In this document: positions 39,259 through 52,900 of the stretch, one piece after another
How the letters are laid out: each line of letters starts with the position of its first letter
Position numbering within the stretch: the stretch's first letter is position 1
Origin: Andrena cerasifolii
Lineage: Eukaryota > Arthropoda > Insecta > Hymenoptera > Andrenidae
NCBI RefSeq assembly: GCF_050908995.1
Contig: NC_135120.1
Coordinates: forward strand, 14,831,433-14,895,432
Reading direction: 5' to 3'
Length of the DNA: 64,000 nt
The notes under the pieces: model-generated
Databases searched by the model: none
What the model was told of the DNA's origin: nothing
The model's input: only the letters and a program-made list of their open reading frames with translations
Made by a program: the position numbers and the translations under genes

Positions 39259-39349
39259 CAGCTCGGAGACCAATGGCACCGACTTTCGGCGCGGCCGAAT
39301 GTCTGGCATGCTGTCGATGTTGCTGTAGAAAGGATTGTCTCCAGGATGC
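39259..39349 (-). CDS. unc-13: unc-13, SMPDIRPRRKS exon upstream of C1
   Basis: The exon follows acceptor TTTCTTTTAG and ends at donor GAGCTG|GTATGT. It encodes 30 residues plus one base, beginning HPGDNPFYSNIDSMPDIR and ending PRRKSVPLVSEL. This is one of the most conserved signatures of the Unc-13/Munc13 family, lying on the N-terminal side of the C1 domain. The RPRRKS stretch is basic and ends in a Ser that could be phosphorylated (inference). It enters with one base completing a Gly codon and leaves in phase 0, in agreement with both neighbours. A 14-bp inverted repeat lies 74 nt downstream of the donor in the sense direction. Confidence 0.95.
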
Positions 39350-40908
39350 CTAAAAGAAAACACGTCCAAACGGTTAATTCGATTGAAAATGGTGTACTGA
39401 TATCGTTTGAACAAAACGAAGTGGCAGTTCAGAGGTATTTGATCCATTGAATGCAGAATTCATTTGAAGTGGCGAGAAATGAAACAGCCAGTTGATTTCG
39501 TTCCGATTATAGGTGGCCAGATTAAACGTGTTATTCCGTAGCCACAGAATTTCTGTGGTTAGCAACGCCGTTGCTTTTTTCGTAATACGAGTAATTTCAT
39601 AATTAAGATCGTAAAATATTCGAGTCTCCTGTATTTATGCAGGCCCCGATCGTACAGGGATCGCGTGTCAGACGGTATCTGATCGCAATAAATCTTTCCC
39701 CAGTTACGCTGAAGCTTGAGTCGGTATTAGATTGAAGGTAATCGAACTTTTCAATGGAATTGGAAACTTCGCTTCTGACGAAGATCTCCCCGGGCTACTT
39801 AAATGATCAGAAATTTTAAGGAACCCTAACTCGCGCAACTTATCCCACCCTCCTTCATTATCTCCGCAATGTACTTTACGATTTCTTCCTGGGGTTAGAA
39901 GAAAGTTTCGTGGGGATGTCACAGGAACACGAGAGAAACTAAAAAGGAGCGTTGTCGCTGTTCGATTTTTTAACGTAAATGTCGTTCACGTTTTTGCGAT
40001 AAAGGTGTACGCTATAAATTGCACGTTTTATATCGAGAAATGCATGTAAATTGATATTTCAACGGGTCGACCATCAAGATTTATGGTTTCACGTGAACGA
40101 TGACCTAATTCTACTCGAGTTCACGTTTAATTACATCAACTTGCTCTGCAGATCTGCGAATTACCTCGAAACAAGCCCAACTTCGCTAAGTACGGTGTAA
40201 CATAATCCATCATTCAGAGATGCTCCGTTCCATTATAGTCTCTCGTTTCTCAGTCTGTTTACCAGAAAAATGGCACCGCATGGTTTCCACGGAAAACGAG
40301 ACTGCATCAGAATTATGCCCCTACGTGCTTCTAAATTTTAAAAGGACTTCAACGAGCCAAGTAGGAGAAGCCAACGGATCGATTTAACGGATTTCTAAGT
40401 TTAATCAGCGATTCCACGTGGTCGTAACGCGATCGACTAAACGCTGGGCAAAGAAACGATCAATTTTTACGACAAGGGAATTATACAAATGGTCCGTGGC
40501 TTTCAGCCTGATGAACCTCGTCCTGGGAAGAATAGCGTGATGGGTCGATCTAACAAGTTACGTGGCAGAAATCGTCCCCGTGTCAGTTTTTCTTCATTTA
40601 TCAGGCGTTCAGGGCCCTTACGTCATTTAATTCGATTATGCACAGGGTTGCGCGAAAAAACCGTAGCCACAGAATTCGTTCGCATCAATTTTGTCGAATA
40701 CGCGAGGAGTGCAACGGTTAAAAGGCACTTTCACTGTTGGCCTCTTATAAAGTCCTCGCAACTTATCGAAGATTCTGGTTTTCATAGCAATTACTGTCAA
40801 GTTCAGAGCTCTCTTGGAAAGCTTTATTTTAAAATCAGACAGAAAATACACATTTGAATGAACGGAGAAGTGGAATTGACGAAATCATTCGTCGATCATC
40901 GTACTCAC
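39350..40908 (-). other. unc-13 intron, 1.6 kb
   Basis: Shortest intron in the visible part of the gene, between the 44-nt exon and the SMPDIR exon. It has canonical GT-AG ends and a clear pyrimidine tract before the 39349 acceptor. I see nothing else in it. Confidence 0.85.
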
Positions 40909-40952
40909 CCGTTCCCCCGTCCGCCAGATTCGCCGCCAGGCCCGCTGCCGTT
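40909..40952 (-). CDS. unc-13: unc-13, 44-nt Gly-rich exon
   Basis: Short exon between an acceptor (TTTGTTAG) and a strong donor (GG|GTGAGT). Read in phase 0 it gives NGSGPGGESGGRGN plus two bases of a Gly codon. The following exon completes that codon and continues HPGDNPFYSN. The joined GRGNGHPGDNPFYSN matches what I recall of insect Unc-13 just before the SMPDIRPRRKS segment, which is the main support for so small an exon. Entry phase 0 fits the exit phase of the N-terminal exon 19.3 kb away. Its length is not a multiple of three, so skipping it would shift the frame unless an alternative 5' exon with a different phase were used. It is probably a flexible linker. Confidence 0.85.
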
Positions 40953-43900
40953 CTAACAAACAAAAAAACAAGTTTATTAAAAAACAAGCCTAGTAACAGT
41001 TCGAAGAAACCAAAACGGAGAACGCGCGTTCGCGCGAACGATGGCGCAGGCGTACGAAAAAATATTGTACACAGTCTTTGGAAACGCGAGGCCACGGACG
41101 CCGCGGAGAGGATCGCCTCGCCGCTGCATCTAACCATTCGCCTCTCTCTTCGCGTTTGCTCTCCCAGACTCCGTCGTCGCAAGGGTGATCGACTCTGCCC
41201 CCGTGGTTCCGTGGCCACGCACGCACAATGCTTTGCCCCGTACACAAATCAGTCTCTTCGCGTCGACTTAAGAGTAAGAAAAGCTCCGATGAAACAGAGA
41301 ATCGAGCGCAGATCGGGGACTCGAGAGGAAGAGCAGAGGGTGGCGCAGCTCGGCAGCGACCACCCCTCGCCTCGAGTTACCTTTGGAAGCGACTTAAAGA
41401 AAAGGAAGAGATGCTCGCTGTTTTCTGGCACGTTCGCCTTGCTACCTTTTTGTCCTCCCTCCCTCGGCCACCGTTCCGCGGCTGTTGCCTCAGATTAACA
41501 CCTTCTTTCCACCGCTGTCACCCTGTCGGTTTCTTCAGCCATTGTCCGCGGACTCGTTTTTGTCTCCCGCGAACGCCCAGTCTCGTCAGGATGCCCAGAA
41601 GTTCGTTAAACGCAGCCAGAATGAACCAGCGGCCCCTGGTTAATCTCCTCCCTCGCCTCCTACGCGTCAGCGCGCTTTCTTTCCTTCGTTAATGTCTCCG
41701 TGAAAGCTGTGGTCGTTAATCAGAAGTATCGAACGCGGGATGTCTCGGTGGGCAACGAAGCCGAGGGAGGGCTTCCTGAAATTAAATTGGTACACGACTA
41801 GGCACCATACTCGCGGCGAGGGTACGATCGTCTAGTTCTAGTTCGAGGATGATTGCGGTTTTCTTTGAAGTAGGACATTAAAGTAAAATTGTGCCTCTTA
41901 TTTGCTATCGCGACACCTGTTCGGGGGGCTCCGTCGAGGGACACTCTCGACGCCACCTCATCTCGCGACAGTATTTACTCGAAGGTACCAGGAGCAGTGT
42001 CTCGTAGACAATTCTGCGTCTATTCCCTGCTGTCCCGCGACACCTTCCTCTCGCTCCCCCGTCTCCTCCTCTTTTCTTCGCGTTTGCAGTCGCCTGCGCC
42101 TCCTCTCGTTCTCTCTCGTTCGCCCGTTGCCGCACGGAGGAATGGAAGATTGGAGATACAGTGTGATAACAGCCCGTATAAATATAATATCACGTACGAT
42201 ACTCGTAAATTCTGTCACGATAGAGATTACAATATAAACTTATGGATAGCGTGTAACAAGTAGTATAAGTTATTTAGAGTTAGAGCCGCAGGTATCTTCG
42301 TCCCTTTCATTCGCCATCGTCGTTCCTACTTCGACCCTCTCCCACACATCCCCTTCCCTCACCCTTTTGTCGTTTGCCCACCCTCGTTTCTGCCCTAATT
42401 CTCACTCATTCGCGGTACAACAGTCTTGCGGAAAAAGGGGGTTTCTTTTCACCCGGAGAAGCTTAGACAACGCTGGAGCACGACGATTTTTCGTATCGAT
42501 GCCCTCACTTTTTTTTTTTCATTTTCTGTACGTTCGTTTTGCTTGTTTGTTCGCGCTTAGCCGCCGAGTGGGAGCCTTCGAGGGCGTCTCCTGGATCAAG
42601 ATGAGGGGTCGTTAACACGAGGGGCGCGGGTCCTGGTACTTTGTTGCTGATAAGGATTCCCTAATCGCTAATGGATAATTAGGAGGATAATTTTCATTGG
42701 AATCCAGAGGTAGGAAAGTCTTTGGAGCTACAGAATTGTGTAGAGAAAATAGAGAATAGAGAAGTATAATTTTTCTATCCAAGAGTATATAATTATTATC
42801 GTAAAATTTTAACGAATCCGAAAAGAAAGAAGGTGCAATTTGTCGCTTTCGTGGTTCCGCGATGGATCGTGAACCAATTTTGCAAACGACCCTTTAAACG
42901 CGTTAAATTGACGTTTCCGCGTGGATCGGAAAATTATATCGTTCACGTTGCTAAACAAATAGCGTCGCCTTCCCGCGAGAGCTGTACCCACGAATTACGT
43001 TTTACATTAATCGCTTTATCGCTAATGCTCCCCCATGAGACTATTTAAAGTTCGCTATAAAATTCTTGCAGCACACCTACCCCTAAATGTAATTACTTTT
43101 ACCTTTCACCGATTTCGAACGTCAAACAATTCACCGCTAGACAGTTCTTTTTTTTACGTTAGATGGGAAGAGAAGCGCCGGTTGTGGGCACAGGTGCCAG
43201 AGCAGATACGAATGAGACGCTGAAAGGAGCAGGAACGTGGGGGTGCTCGTGATTTCGGCGTATTGTCGGCCCTCGATGCACGGAGACGCGCTCGAAGGCA
43301 ACGTAAATACAGCTGTGAGTAGTTACTATACGTTATTATATCTACGTGGAGTAGCATCGCTTCGCGAGTACAATTCTGACAAGCGTTTACTTAACAACGA
43401 AAATACCGTGTATTTATACACCGCTAACAAGTTGCCCGTTACCTATACTTTTCATCCTTATTAGCGTTATTATTATTAGGCCTTAACAACGTACTTCTTT
43501 TAATTTCGCTTAAACGCTAATCGCCGTCCGACCAGCACCGCTAAATTAACGCTAGATCGAGAAGCCTTATGAAATCCATCGTACGCACCGGCTACGACAA
43601 CTCACGGAGCTTCCTCTCCTTACTTTGATGATATGAACGATTAAAAATGGAGAAACGACACCGATGATATGAAACTGTACGATAAGATGCCTGCTCGTCG
43701 AGACGCCGCGACGATCTCGTCGGACGATACGCGCGCGACTCAAGGAACATCGATATTGACTAATTATCATTAACATTATCGTTCGGCGATACTCTGGTAG
43801 CCACGTGGAAGCGTTTAAATGTAGTCCTCGCTACCTAAGAACCCTCGAAATCGGCCTAAATCGATCCACAGTCAACTTGCAATCCTCTATTAAACGTGGA

Positions 43901-46900
43901 TACCGTTTTGATGACTCGATTTGCCCGATCTATAACTACAGGACATGGCATTCGCTTCTTTTTCACGCTTTCGCGAGCCTCTAAGGGAATTTTCTTCGAA
44001 ATCTTGGCATCGCGGAGCCTCGACGAGGCGGCGTTCATGATAAAGCATCAGGGGCTGTTGTCGTTTATCTGCGCTCCACGAGCTCTTCGATGGAGGATCG
44101 AGGATCTAGTATTTACTGATTGGCTCGCAGTTGGTGGACCATAAGGAAGAGGTAATTTTGGGATTGGCTAGGGTTTCGCTGTCTGGTTTGCCTTTTAGAA
44201 TAACTATTGCAAACCAGCAACAATGATGATATGTGAAATGTCTGATACGATATGAATGATAATCGCCCACTTGCGATTTAGACACGATTGTTCGCCATTT
44301 TCGCAGTTCATTGCTCCAAATAAATGCCCTACGAGTGGGTCCCGACGATAGTAGACGTACAAGTCTATTGTAGTGATATATCTTTTCTCTGATCCCATAG
44401 ATTTTTTTTTTTTTAGATTAATCAGTATCTTGGTGCACCTACTCTGCAATAAAGACCATTTCGAACTCCATCTGTAGCAGGTAGTACTATTTGCCTGCCA
44501 GAACATTAAAGCTTGCACGTTCAGCGTTCAAACTTCTTTTCTAATCGCCAGGTCAGCGCGAAACGAGCTTGAGAATTTTTAATTACACACGCTATAGCTG
44601 CTAATACACTGGAGAGCTAGTTGACCATTATTTGAGCGCCCATAACCAGGGCGAACCGTCGCGTTAATTAATGAAATTTCCAGGCGCATGCCTCTGTCGT
44701 CCAACCGAATGGAACTCGACCGGAAGCAAAAGCCCGTCGACTTTGCTCAACGGTGTTAAATTGTGTCGTTAATCTCGCACGCTTTTTCCACGCAAACACC
44801 TGCGCCGCGAATTCAATTGCCCCCGTGCAGTAATTGGGTCTCCATTTCGCGAGCGCGACGGGAACGGGAATCGTAATCGAATCAGTTGTCCAGCTTCCTG
44901 CGGATTCTCAGGAACGATACGTTCCAATCGTTCCGCTCGGGCCACGAATTCAACGAGAATTATTGACCGAGCTGTTTTCGATCCAGGCGGCTGAATGTTT
45001 CATGGAAAGTACACGCCGCGATCCTCGGGGACACGAACTTTTGATACGTTCGTCCAATCTCGCGAGCAACGGGAACTTATCGGTGACTATGATTAATCGC
45101 GGGCAGAAAGGGAGCGGGAGTAACGAGGACGGCGTGCAGAGCGAAAAAGCTCTGGAGGATATGTCTGTTTACGTATGCAGAAGGATGCGCGCCGCGTTCA
45201 CGGAGGTCAGTTTTCGCGAGATCCCTCGCGGAACGACGACCCCCAAGCATGCTGGCACGATGCCCTTCCCTCGGGTTTTCAAAACTCTTCGTTACCATGA
45301 GGATAATGGAATATATTCATCGGGCAGGCTTTGAAAAGGAAATTACTTTGCCCCGCGGGGGCGGAGGAGGCGCAACGTCGGCGTGGAAAAAATTACGACG
45401 ATCGAATACAACGGACGTTGCTTGGATTTTGGTGGAACGGGGATGGTTGATGGGAATTTATCAATGAAGTCGCAGAAATGAAAGCGTGCTTGTGGGAACG
45501 AGGGGGCGAGCGGGGTCACGTTTCAATGGATCGCGACCCTTGTGCACTCCACGCTGGAATCTGACCTATATTTCGGGGTGTTTGGCCTCGGAAGGACAAT
45601 CGCCAGGAAAGAGGAATTCATTGCTCCCGTTGCACGCGACGAGAGTCTAATTACGCGGTATAGAAAGCCTCGGTTGCTTCGCGGTCAACCGAGAAACTTT
45701 CAATTGACGCGATGCTGTGTTACTTCGCGATGCGAGAGAATTTGTCATCTTTTGTCCAGAATAATGAAAGAATGATAGGCATACACTCGTTGTGAGAAGG
45801 TTTAAATACGTTCATCTAGCTTAGCAATATATTTCCTACGCTCTTTTATGTTCTTTTTTTTTAATTCGACTGGGCTTTCGAGTTCCTGGTTGGCGTTGGT
45901 GCAGAGACTGCAATCGGAAGGTTGCTTCCGATTGAAGTCAGTCAATAGAATCGCGTTTCAGTTTCTGCCCTACGAGCGATTGTTTCGGGCTTTTGTCAGT
46001 CAGCCATTTCGATGCTGGCACGAGAAATGTGTGGCGAGGCTTCCTTTTATCTTTTTATCGCGTTTCGCTGAAGCGCCTACCGCGCCACGAGATTTTTGCA
46101 TTTATCGCAAGGTTATTTCTGTTGTTTATAGAAGAAACTGATATTCCTATCGATATGTGTTATATTCTTTTTTCCTTCGCGAAAAGGACCCCGCTTGGCA
46201 ATGAAGGAAGAAGCCTGTCAGTTTTGTAAAAGCTTTAAATCTATCGGAGGAAACGCTTTCAAGAACTTACGATCGGGAAAACGATGCTTTGGGGATGCGC
46301 AGGGGTTGCAGCAATGATTGCCAGGGGCATAATGAAATTCTGTGGCAACTGCGACCATAATGCGTCGTCAATATGTTAATGGAAGAACTGTTCCTTCATT
46401 GTAAAGCGAGAAACCTCTGAGAATTTGCATTTCGTTTAAGAGAACTGCGAAAATTGCGAGAACCTTGATGCTCCCCATCGATATGCATACGAGTGATTGG
46501 ATGGATTCTGTAATCGCCACTCTGACTGAAATAGAAGTTTAGCCGGATCTGGGTAGAAAGCAAGAGGTAGACGGAGATAAGGACGACAGAAAAGGAATGA
46601 AAGGTATTAAGGGGAAGTACGTGAGAGAAATGAGGGTAAACGAAGCGTAATATTGTGGTGGAATGGGTGAAATAAGAAAGAAAAGGATGTGGGACCGCGA
46701 AATGTGCTGAGATACGAGAAAGGAGAGAGGAAAGGAATTGCACGATCAAGAAGTGAGAAAAAATAGAAGTGAAATGTAGTTACTGTAAGTGTGGCTGAAT
46801 TTTAGGATCTAATGGTTCATCTATCTGCAGATAAACTTCACGATACTTCGTACATAGACCAAAATGGTAACGAAGGAAGGATCACCAGAAACACTCGTAT

Positions 46901-49900
46901 AAAAGCGCAGAAGAGAGAAAACTAGGGACCCGCGGAGCAGCAAGAAACGAGGCGATAAAAAATGCAAACGACATGGCAAAGGACGCATTCAGGACGTCGG
47001 AACCAAAAACTCGAGCAATGGAACAAAGAAGAATGTTTAAAAAAAAAGGCGTCCCGAGAGGAGGCAGGGTGGGAAAGAAAGCTATTACGAGGTAGAAGAA
47101 ACTGGCCAGAAAATGAGGATGAGATTGCCATGGAAAAGAACCAGGGGCATGAAGGAATGATGGATGAGGATGCGCCAAGAGGTCTCGAGGAACGCAGATG
47201 ACCAACGACAGCAGCGTGCACGCGTGCCCTCGTTATGCGAACGTGCGGTTCGCTCGTTGTTGCGCCGGCCAGGCGATATGTCCGGCCGTGTGCGAGTAAT
47301 ACCAGTAGCATAGGTGTGTGACTAATTGTGCCGGGCAGCCATTTATAGATCCACGCGGTGCTCAGGCTGATCCCGCGTTCGCCTAGTTATCCCACCGCTC
47401 ACCGCGGTTTATCTTTGCGAACGTGGTGCTGGCTAACGCACGCACTGGCGCGCCGAATAAAACAGGAACGGCTTTAACCGCTCGTTAAATTTACACCGAA
47501 TGCCGCGTCGATAAGCCGTTTTATGCAGCTAACAAGATAGTAGCCTCTGGGTGCAGGGGATGCGCGCGTGCCAGCCTACGTTCGCGCTCGTAAACCATCA
47601 ACAGCCGCGGTGCGCCGCGTTCCTCTACTGTTCAACGACACCGAAGTCGAATTTCAGTCGTACACAATATTCCTATAAATCCTGAGGACAGTATCGCGGG
47701 ATAAATAGACGGGTTGAGCTCACACTGAGATGAGTCTCCAGCCCTGTTGGTGGTTTACGCGAGCTTTTTGCTAGTTGGAGGGTGATCGCGCGTATGTTGA
47801 TTTGTGCTGTGTGAGAATCATTTTCCAGTCGAACGTACCTATGTAGTTTAATGTTTAATGGATTATGACAGTGTTTTCGAATGATTTCTGTTCGGATGTG
47901 GTGAGGTTAGTGGTTAGGTTTAGTGTGATAAGCAGATCACTGGTATTGGGGATTGCTCTTGGTGAATTTAATAAAATATTGCACACCACTAGAAGTTCGT
48001 AATCGGGACCATGGTCTCTTTGCTTGATTTCGCGTTCCTATGCCTCGTAGTTAATCTTACGTCTATAAAGCTTAACGCTACCCGCTAGCGGGTAGTTTTA
48101 GAATTCGATGAATTTTCAGCGTTACAAGCTAGAAAGAAGTTCGTTTGTAAAAAAGTTGCTGGTAAAGTGGGGGCTGTTAGCAGTTGGTGTAAAGTGTAAA
48201 GTGTTCTCTGAAACTTGTGCCGTGTTAGCGACTTCCTCGAAGCATCGTTACGGATCGCCACCTGCAGGAAATGAAAGTTCCCTTGCCGAGATCGTGAGAC
48301 GTTTTCAACTCCTTTCCCAAGCACGGTTCCGGATCTGATTTCTTAATAAACAATTGCTTGGCGCTGTCATTCCCAGCTGCGGTACCATCGAGCGTTCGTC
48401 TCTTTAAATCGAGATAAATGAAACGAGAAGATTTCATTCTCCCTGCACTTCTATGATTGGGCAATCCTCAAAGCGACGAGCAAATCATTACACGTCGACT
48501 CGAACGGTCCTTTTTCCTTGTAAAGGGATATATACATTAGCAAAGGTCACGTCGTATAAATGTCTTCCGTCGAAAAGTTGCGTAATAAAAGGTTCTGGAC
48601 GTTAAAAGGGTTTCTTAGCTGGTTGTAGAAAAGGGACTTTCAAAAAGCGTACGACAAATTGTACAAGAGACTCCCGCATAGAGTCCGCTAGAAAATACAC
48701 CCGTGTAAAATTGACAATTCACGCGTAGAAAGGTCTGGCTACAAACACCCGCACACGTAGAAAAGTTTCAATTTCGGAGTTTCGCTTTTATAAAAGATTT
48801 TGATCGTGTCCTGGTGCAAAAGTGCACACGTAGAAAAACTACAACCGCCTTGGTGCGCGTCTAATTACGTATTTCCAGCTGACACGTACGCCACTGTTCA
48901 GAAAGTTTAGATGCACGTCCTCGACTCTCTTCTCGATTTAGGGGCATACTGTGCGTGATCCGACTAATTAATCCGATCACACGCTACTAAAGCCCACACT
49001 GTCCATTAATTAACAACTCTGTAGCAACCAAACTATCCTCGTACAAACTATAATCTCACCACAATATTTCATGGAAAGTTGGAGCAATAGTTCAGGCTGC
49101 TTCTGCATTTATTCAGCGTTCTCCTAAATTTTAACCGACCCTTGCCATTACTTGTATTAAATCCGCGCGATAAATTCCCATCTCGTCAACTCGTGCACGG
49201 AAACTTTCGAAACGTGGCGGTCCTTCCAGCCAACACCTCCCCCCACAGTTCATTACGAATCGCCCCAGCAATTTTCCCCTTTTGAAAAATTGAACTGCGA
49301 CGCAACTGCGCGGAATTGTCCACTCCAGCCTCCGCCTGCCGCTTTATAATGGACCTCCACGGACTTGATACTTCCGACTACATGATGTAGGTCGCGGCGT
49401 GCAATAACTTTGCCCAGGTCGCGGATTGCACGGGAACACATGGCACCAGTGTCTCGTGATAAATGCCCCAAGTTAAATGCGCTCTTTAGATGGACGTGGG
49501 ACCGCGGCCGAATATTAAAGAGGATTAGAGGTTCACGGCAACTTCGAATACGCGGCCAGCGAGTTTGCAGCGCGAACCGTTGCCCGATTTTCTAGGTACG
49601 CGTCGCGTGTCCCCGTGAAATCGAAACGAAAATAAGCAGACGCACCGTTGCGAATTATTCTCGCGGAACTCCACTAAATAATTATCATCGCGCGGGGAAC
49701 TGTTTCCCCGTTGCGGTGAGACACGATTTCAAGGGGTTTCAGCGGAGATTGTTGGGAGCAACAGATTTTAGCGTTACCTAAATAAGAAATTACCGTTGGC
49801 GCCAGCGCAATAAACCGCGCGGAATATTTATCGTGACCGTCGTTGGCACAGATGCACAGAATGTTCGCTGGTTCTCCGGAAATTTAATGCTCAGCGAATA

Positions 49901-52900
49901 CGAAACCCGATGCTCGACGAGGAGCAGAGTCTGTTCTTCGATTCTGCGCGCAGCGCGGTAGGAAGTTCATACGGAATCGTGGAAATAGAATGCGGGAGGC
50001 ATGCTCGGTTTAGAGTACCATTTTTGCGTAGTTGTTCTCAGCGATTTTTTTTATCGTTCTTGGAGAGACTAGTTTATTATTTAGTGATTATGATAGTAGC
50101 CACTTGAAATTGTCTTTTTTCTTGTGTATCTCGAAAAATTTACTTACCCTTGGTATGCAATTCATACTTCATTTTGAAATCCCGTGTGAGATTGAATTAA
50201 ATGTTACCGAAAACGACATAATGCTCCACTTAAGAATTAAGTCTTCGAATATTTCTATTATTTCACGAGAGTCACAGATTCTTTTTAGGTACTCTCCTAA
50301 TATGCGGTCCACGCAACATTTATAACTCTACAGCATTCTTTCTTTAACATCATTAATTATACCGCGCTGTAAGAAGGAACTTCGCAAAGGAAATCCTAAA
50401 GCATCGTTCGCGAAGATACTTGCGAGATGCTCGGCAACTTTTAATTGCACAGTTTTTCTCGATGCTATTTTACCTGCATCCAGTTTAAGTTTCTTGCCCG
50501 TCCCTGTCTGTCATTCACAAGGCATTTCTGCGCGCCTGTTACTTTCTTAATTGAAAAATCTCCGCTGACACCGCAAATTTTCTATTTTCTGCAAACTCGC
50601 GAGCTGGATTTAATTAATTATTCGTTGCTCTTGCTAGCTTTCGTCCCCGCGAATTATTAAATAATTCTTCCTCTAATATCAAGACTTTGTTGAAAACCAT
50701 AGGATCTCGAAATTTGCATTTGCACCACCCTCGCAATTTCTTTTTCATATATCTCTATAAATATACAGAACCACCGTTACGAAGTGGCTCTAATTCCAGT
50801 ATTTATCTTCCATCCAGAAATTTGTTCAACATCTCCGATTCAATAAACGTGCCCCGTGTGAAAAGCGCTTCGCTCGACAAAACCTCCATGTCAAATAGAA
50901 ATATCGACAGGAAGTGGCCGCGTGCAAAATAGCGCAACGTCTCGCCGAGAGCTCGTCGAGGCACAATGGATATCCGTTTCCAAAGTGGCAGAAAATTAAT
51001 GCAATTTCCAAAGCGTTAAAGAAGCAACGTCTCACGATCTCCGTTGTTATCTCGGTAGCTCCTTGTGCTCCGGCCATGACCATCATCGTGGCCGCGATGA
51101 AACCGGAGAACGGGAGAGGTTTCATGGCAAGCGGAGCCATTATTTTCACGAGAGTGGGACCATCATTTTCACGCGGGTGGCGCGTAACGATAACAGTAAA
51201 CACCTACATACTCCATTCCCCAAAAAGCAACTGGACACAACCTTGGCATCACGGTCTATATCGCTCGAGCGAGCGATACTTTCTTCTCACGATTAACAAC
51301 CCCAGTACTCCACGGCCAGGGACGCCGGAACGCCCATCGCTGGCCGTTGCCCGCGCCTCATCAGATGTCACCCTACGCGCCCATCCGCGAGAAACACTTA
51401 CCGCAACGTTTCCCGATTATCACACGAAAGCTTCTTACACCTACGCACGTACGTTATAATCTGTCCCCTCGAGAAACACGGCTAAACGATTTTCGTTACA
51501 TTATTAATTGACACAAAACTACCGCGTAGGTTATAGTATCGTTATAGTAGTACGTGGCTTTGGATATACCTTTTGTGTGTTTCTTATGCGAACGAGAGCT
51601 CGCGTGACCCGCGTGTCAGCGTGTACGATCGTGACGCGACCGCGAGAAGGATGATCGTTCGGCGAGGAGCTGCGCGTCGAGAACGGACAAACACTCTGAT
51701 TGATTGCCAGCAGGCCGTGAACGATCGCTTGTGGTCGGGACCGCCAGTTTCTGGTTCATAGAGGAGACTACCCCAGCCTGCAAAGCTGCTTCGATCTATC
51801 GTGAAAGTGGCAAGCTCTCGTGGTGCATCGAGTGCACGCGTGGCTGTTGCAGCGGTTCTTCCATGGCCTCAGACTCGTGCTGGCTTCGTCAGTGTTTTGG
51901 GTATCGGCTGTTAAGCTCCGAATACTTCGCGTAGCCTTTCAGGAAGTCCAATTAATTTTTTATCCCGCTTTTCACTGGACTTTGTTCGTCCTCGACGGCG
52001 GAGGCTTCGCGCGCACTTCCACCTGAGACACTCCAAGTTTTTTAAACCCCGAGGTCCCACGAGAGAAGACGATATCACTCTTTCAACGAGCACGATCTAC
52101 CCGCGAGTGTTTCGAGCAACGCGGATCCCTGGGGCGGATTCCCTTTAAAAGAGATGGTCGCGAAGGATCTGCGTAACGACGACACGCGACACCACGGACT
52201 TACAGTTTCAAGATGATCCCCTCGTGTAGAGTGCGAGTCCTGGACCGAGGTTGTGCGCTTTCGAGTACTTGGAGACTCGTATCCTCGAGCAGTGGTCGAG
52301 TACTCTGAATCTGTTCGGAGCAGGAGGACTTCTTCGTCTTAATTTTGAAAGCCTCCCTTCGCCTGACTTTGGGATCTGTTTGAGCATCTATGCTAGCCTA
52401 AAGGAACGACCTAAAATGCATCTGATGCATCGATTCGGAGCTACGAATCTTAAGTTCCCCGCGTACCAGCTACTCGACGAATACGAGCTTGCAAGTAACG
52501 AACTACCACGGTCGTGGACCACGAAAGACTGCTAAAAACGTGTTAGACACAACGACACCGTGACAATATACATACACAATATCCATGATCGTTATGATCG
52601 TACAATATACATACAGAGTTAACGTCGCTAGGCGCGAGTCTGCTGCGTTTTTCTTCGCCCTCCCCCCTGCCTACACTCTTCTTAATTCGTTTCATATAAA
52701 AGTGAGAAATGGTACACAATTGGTCCGGGTGGTTAGCTCGTTCGACCCCGTTCCGAGGTATCGCGAAGGGACCACGGCTGCGTTTTCCACTCGGCGAGAA
52801 CCGAATTGGCCACCTTCGCGCGCTTCGCTGCAAATCATTCAGCGTAGACGCGATTTGATTCGTTTGTGCGTGGACAGGAGCTTTGACCAAATTATAGGCG

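Noticed and set aside
40854..41498. 214-codon + strand open frame overlapping the 44-nt unc-13 exon on the opposite strand
   Set aside because: Low-complexity basic sequence, and it runs antisense through a real exon.
46882..47205. Hydrophobic minus-strand frame that looks like membrane helices
   Set aside because: It lies opposite a purine-rich + strand stretch, which automatically yields Phe/Leu/Ser-rich translation. No start context or homology.
47200..47600. CpG-rich stretch considered as an alternative unc-13 promoter
   Set aside because: CpG is common throughout the window and no TATA, initiator or first-exon donor could be supported on the minus strand.
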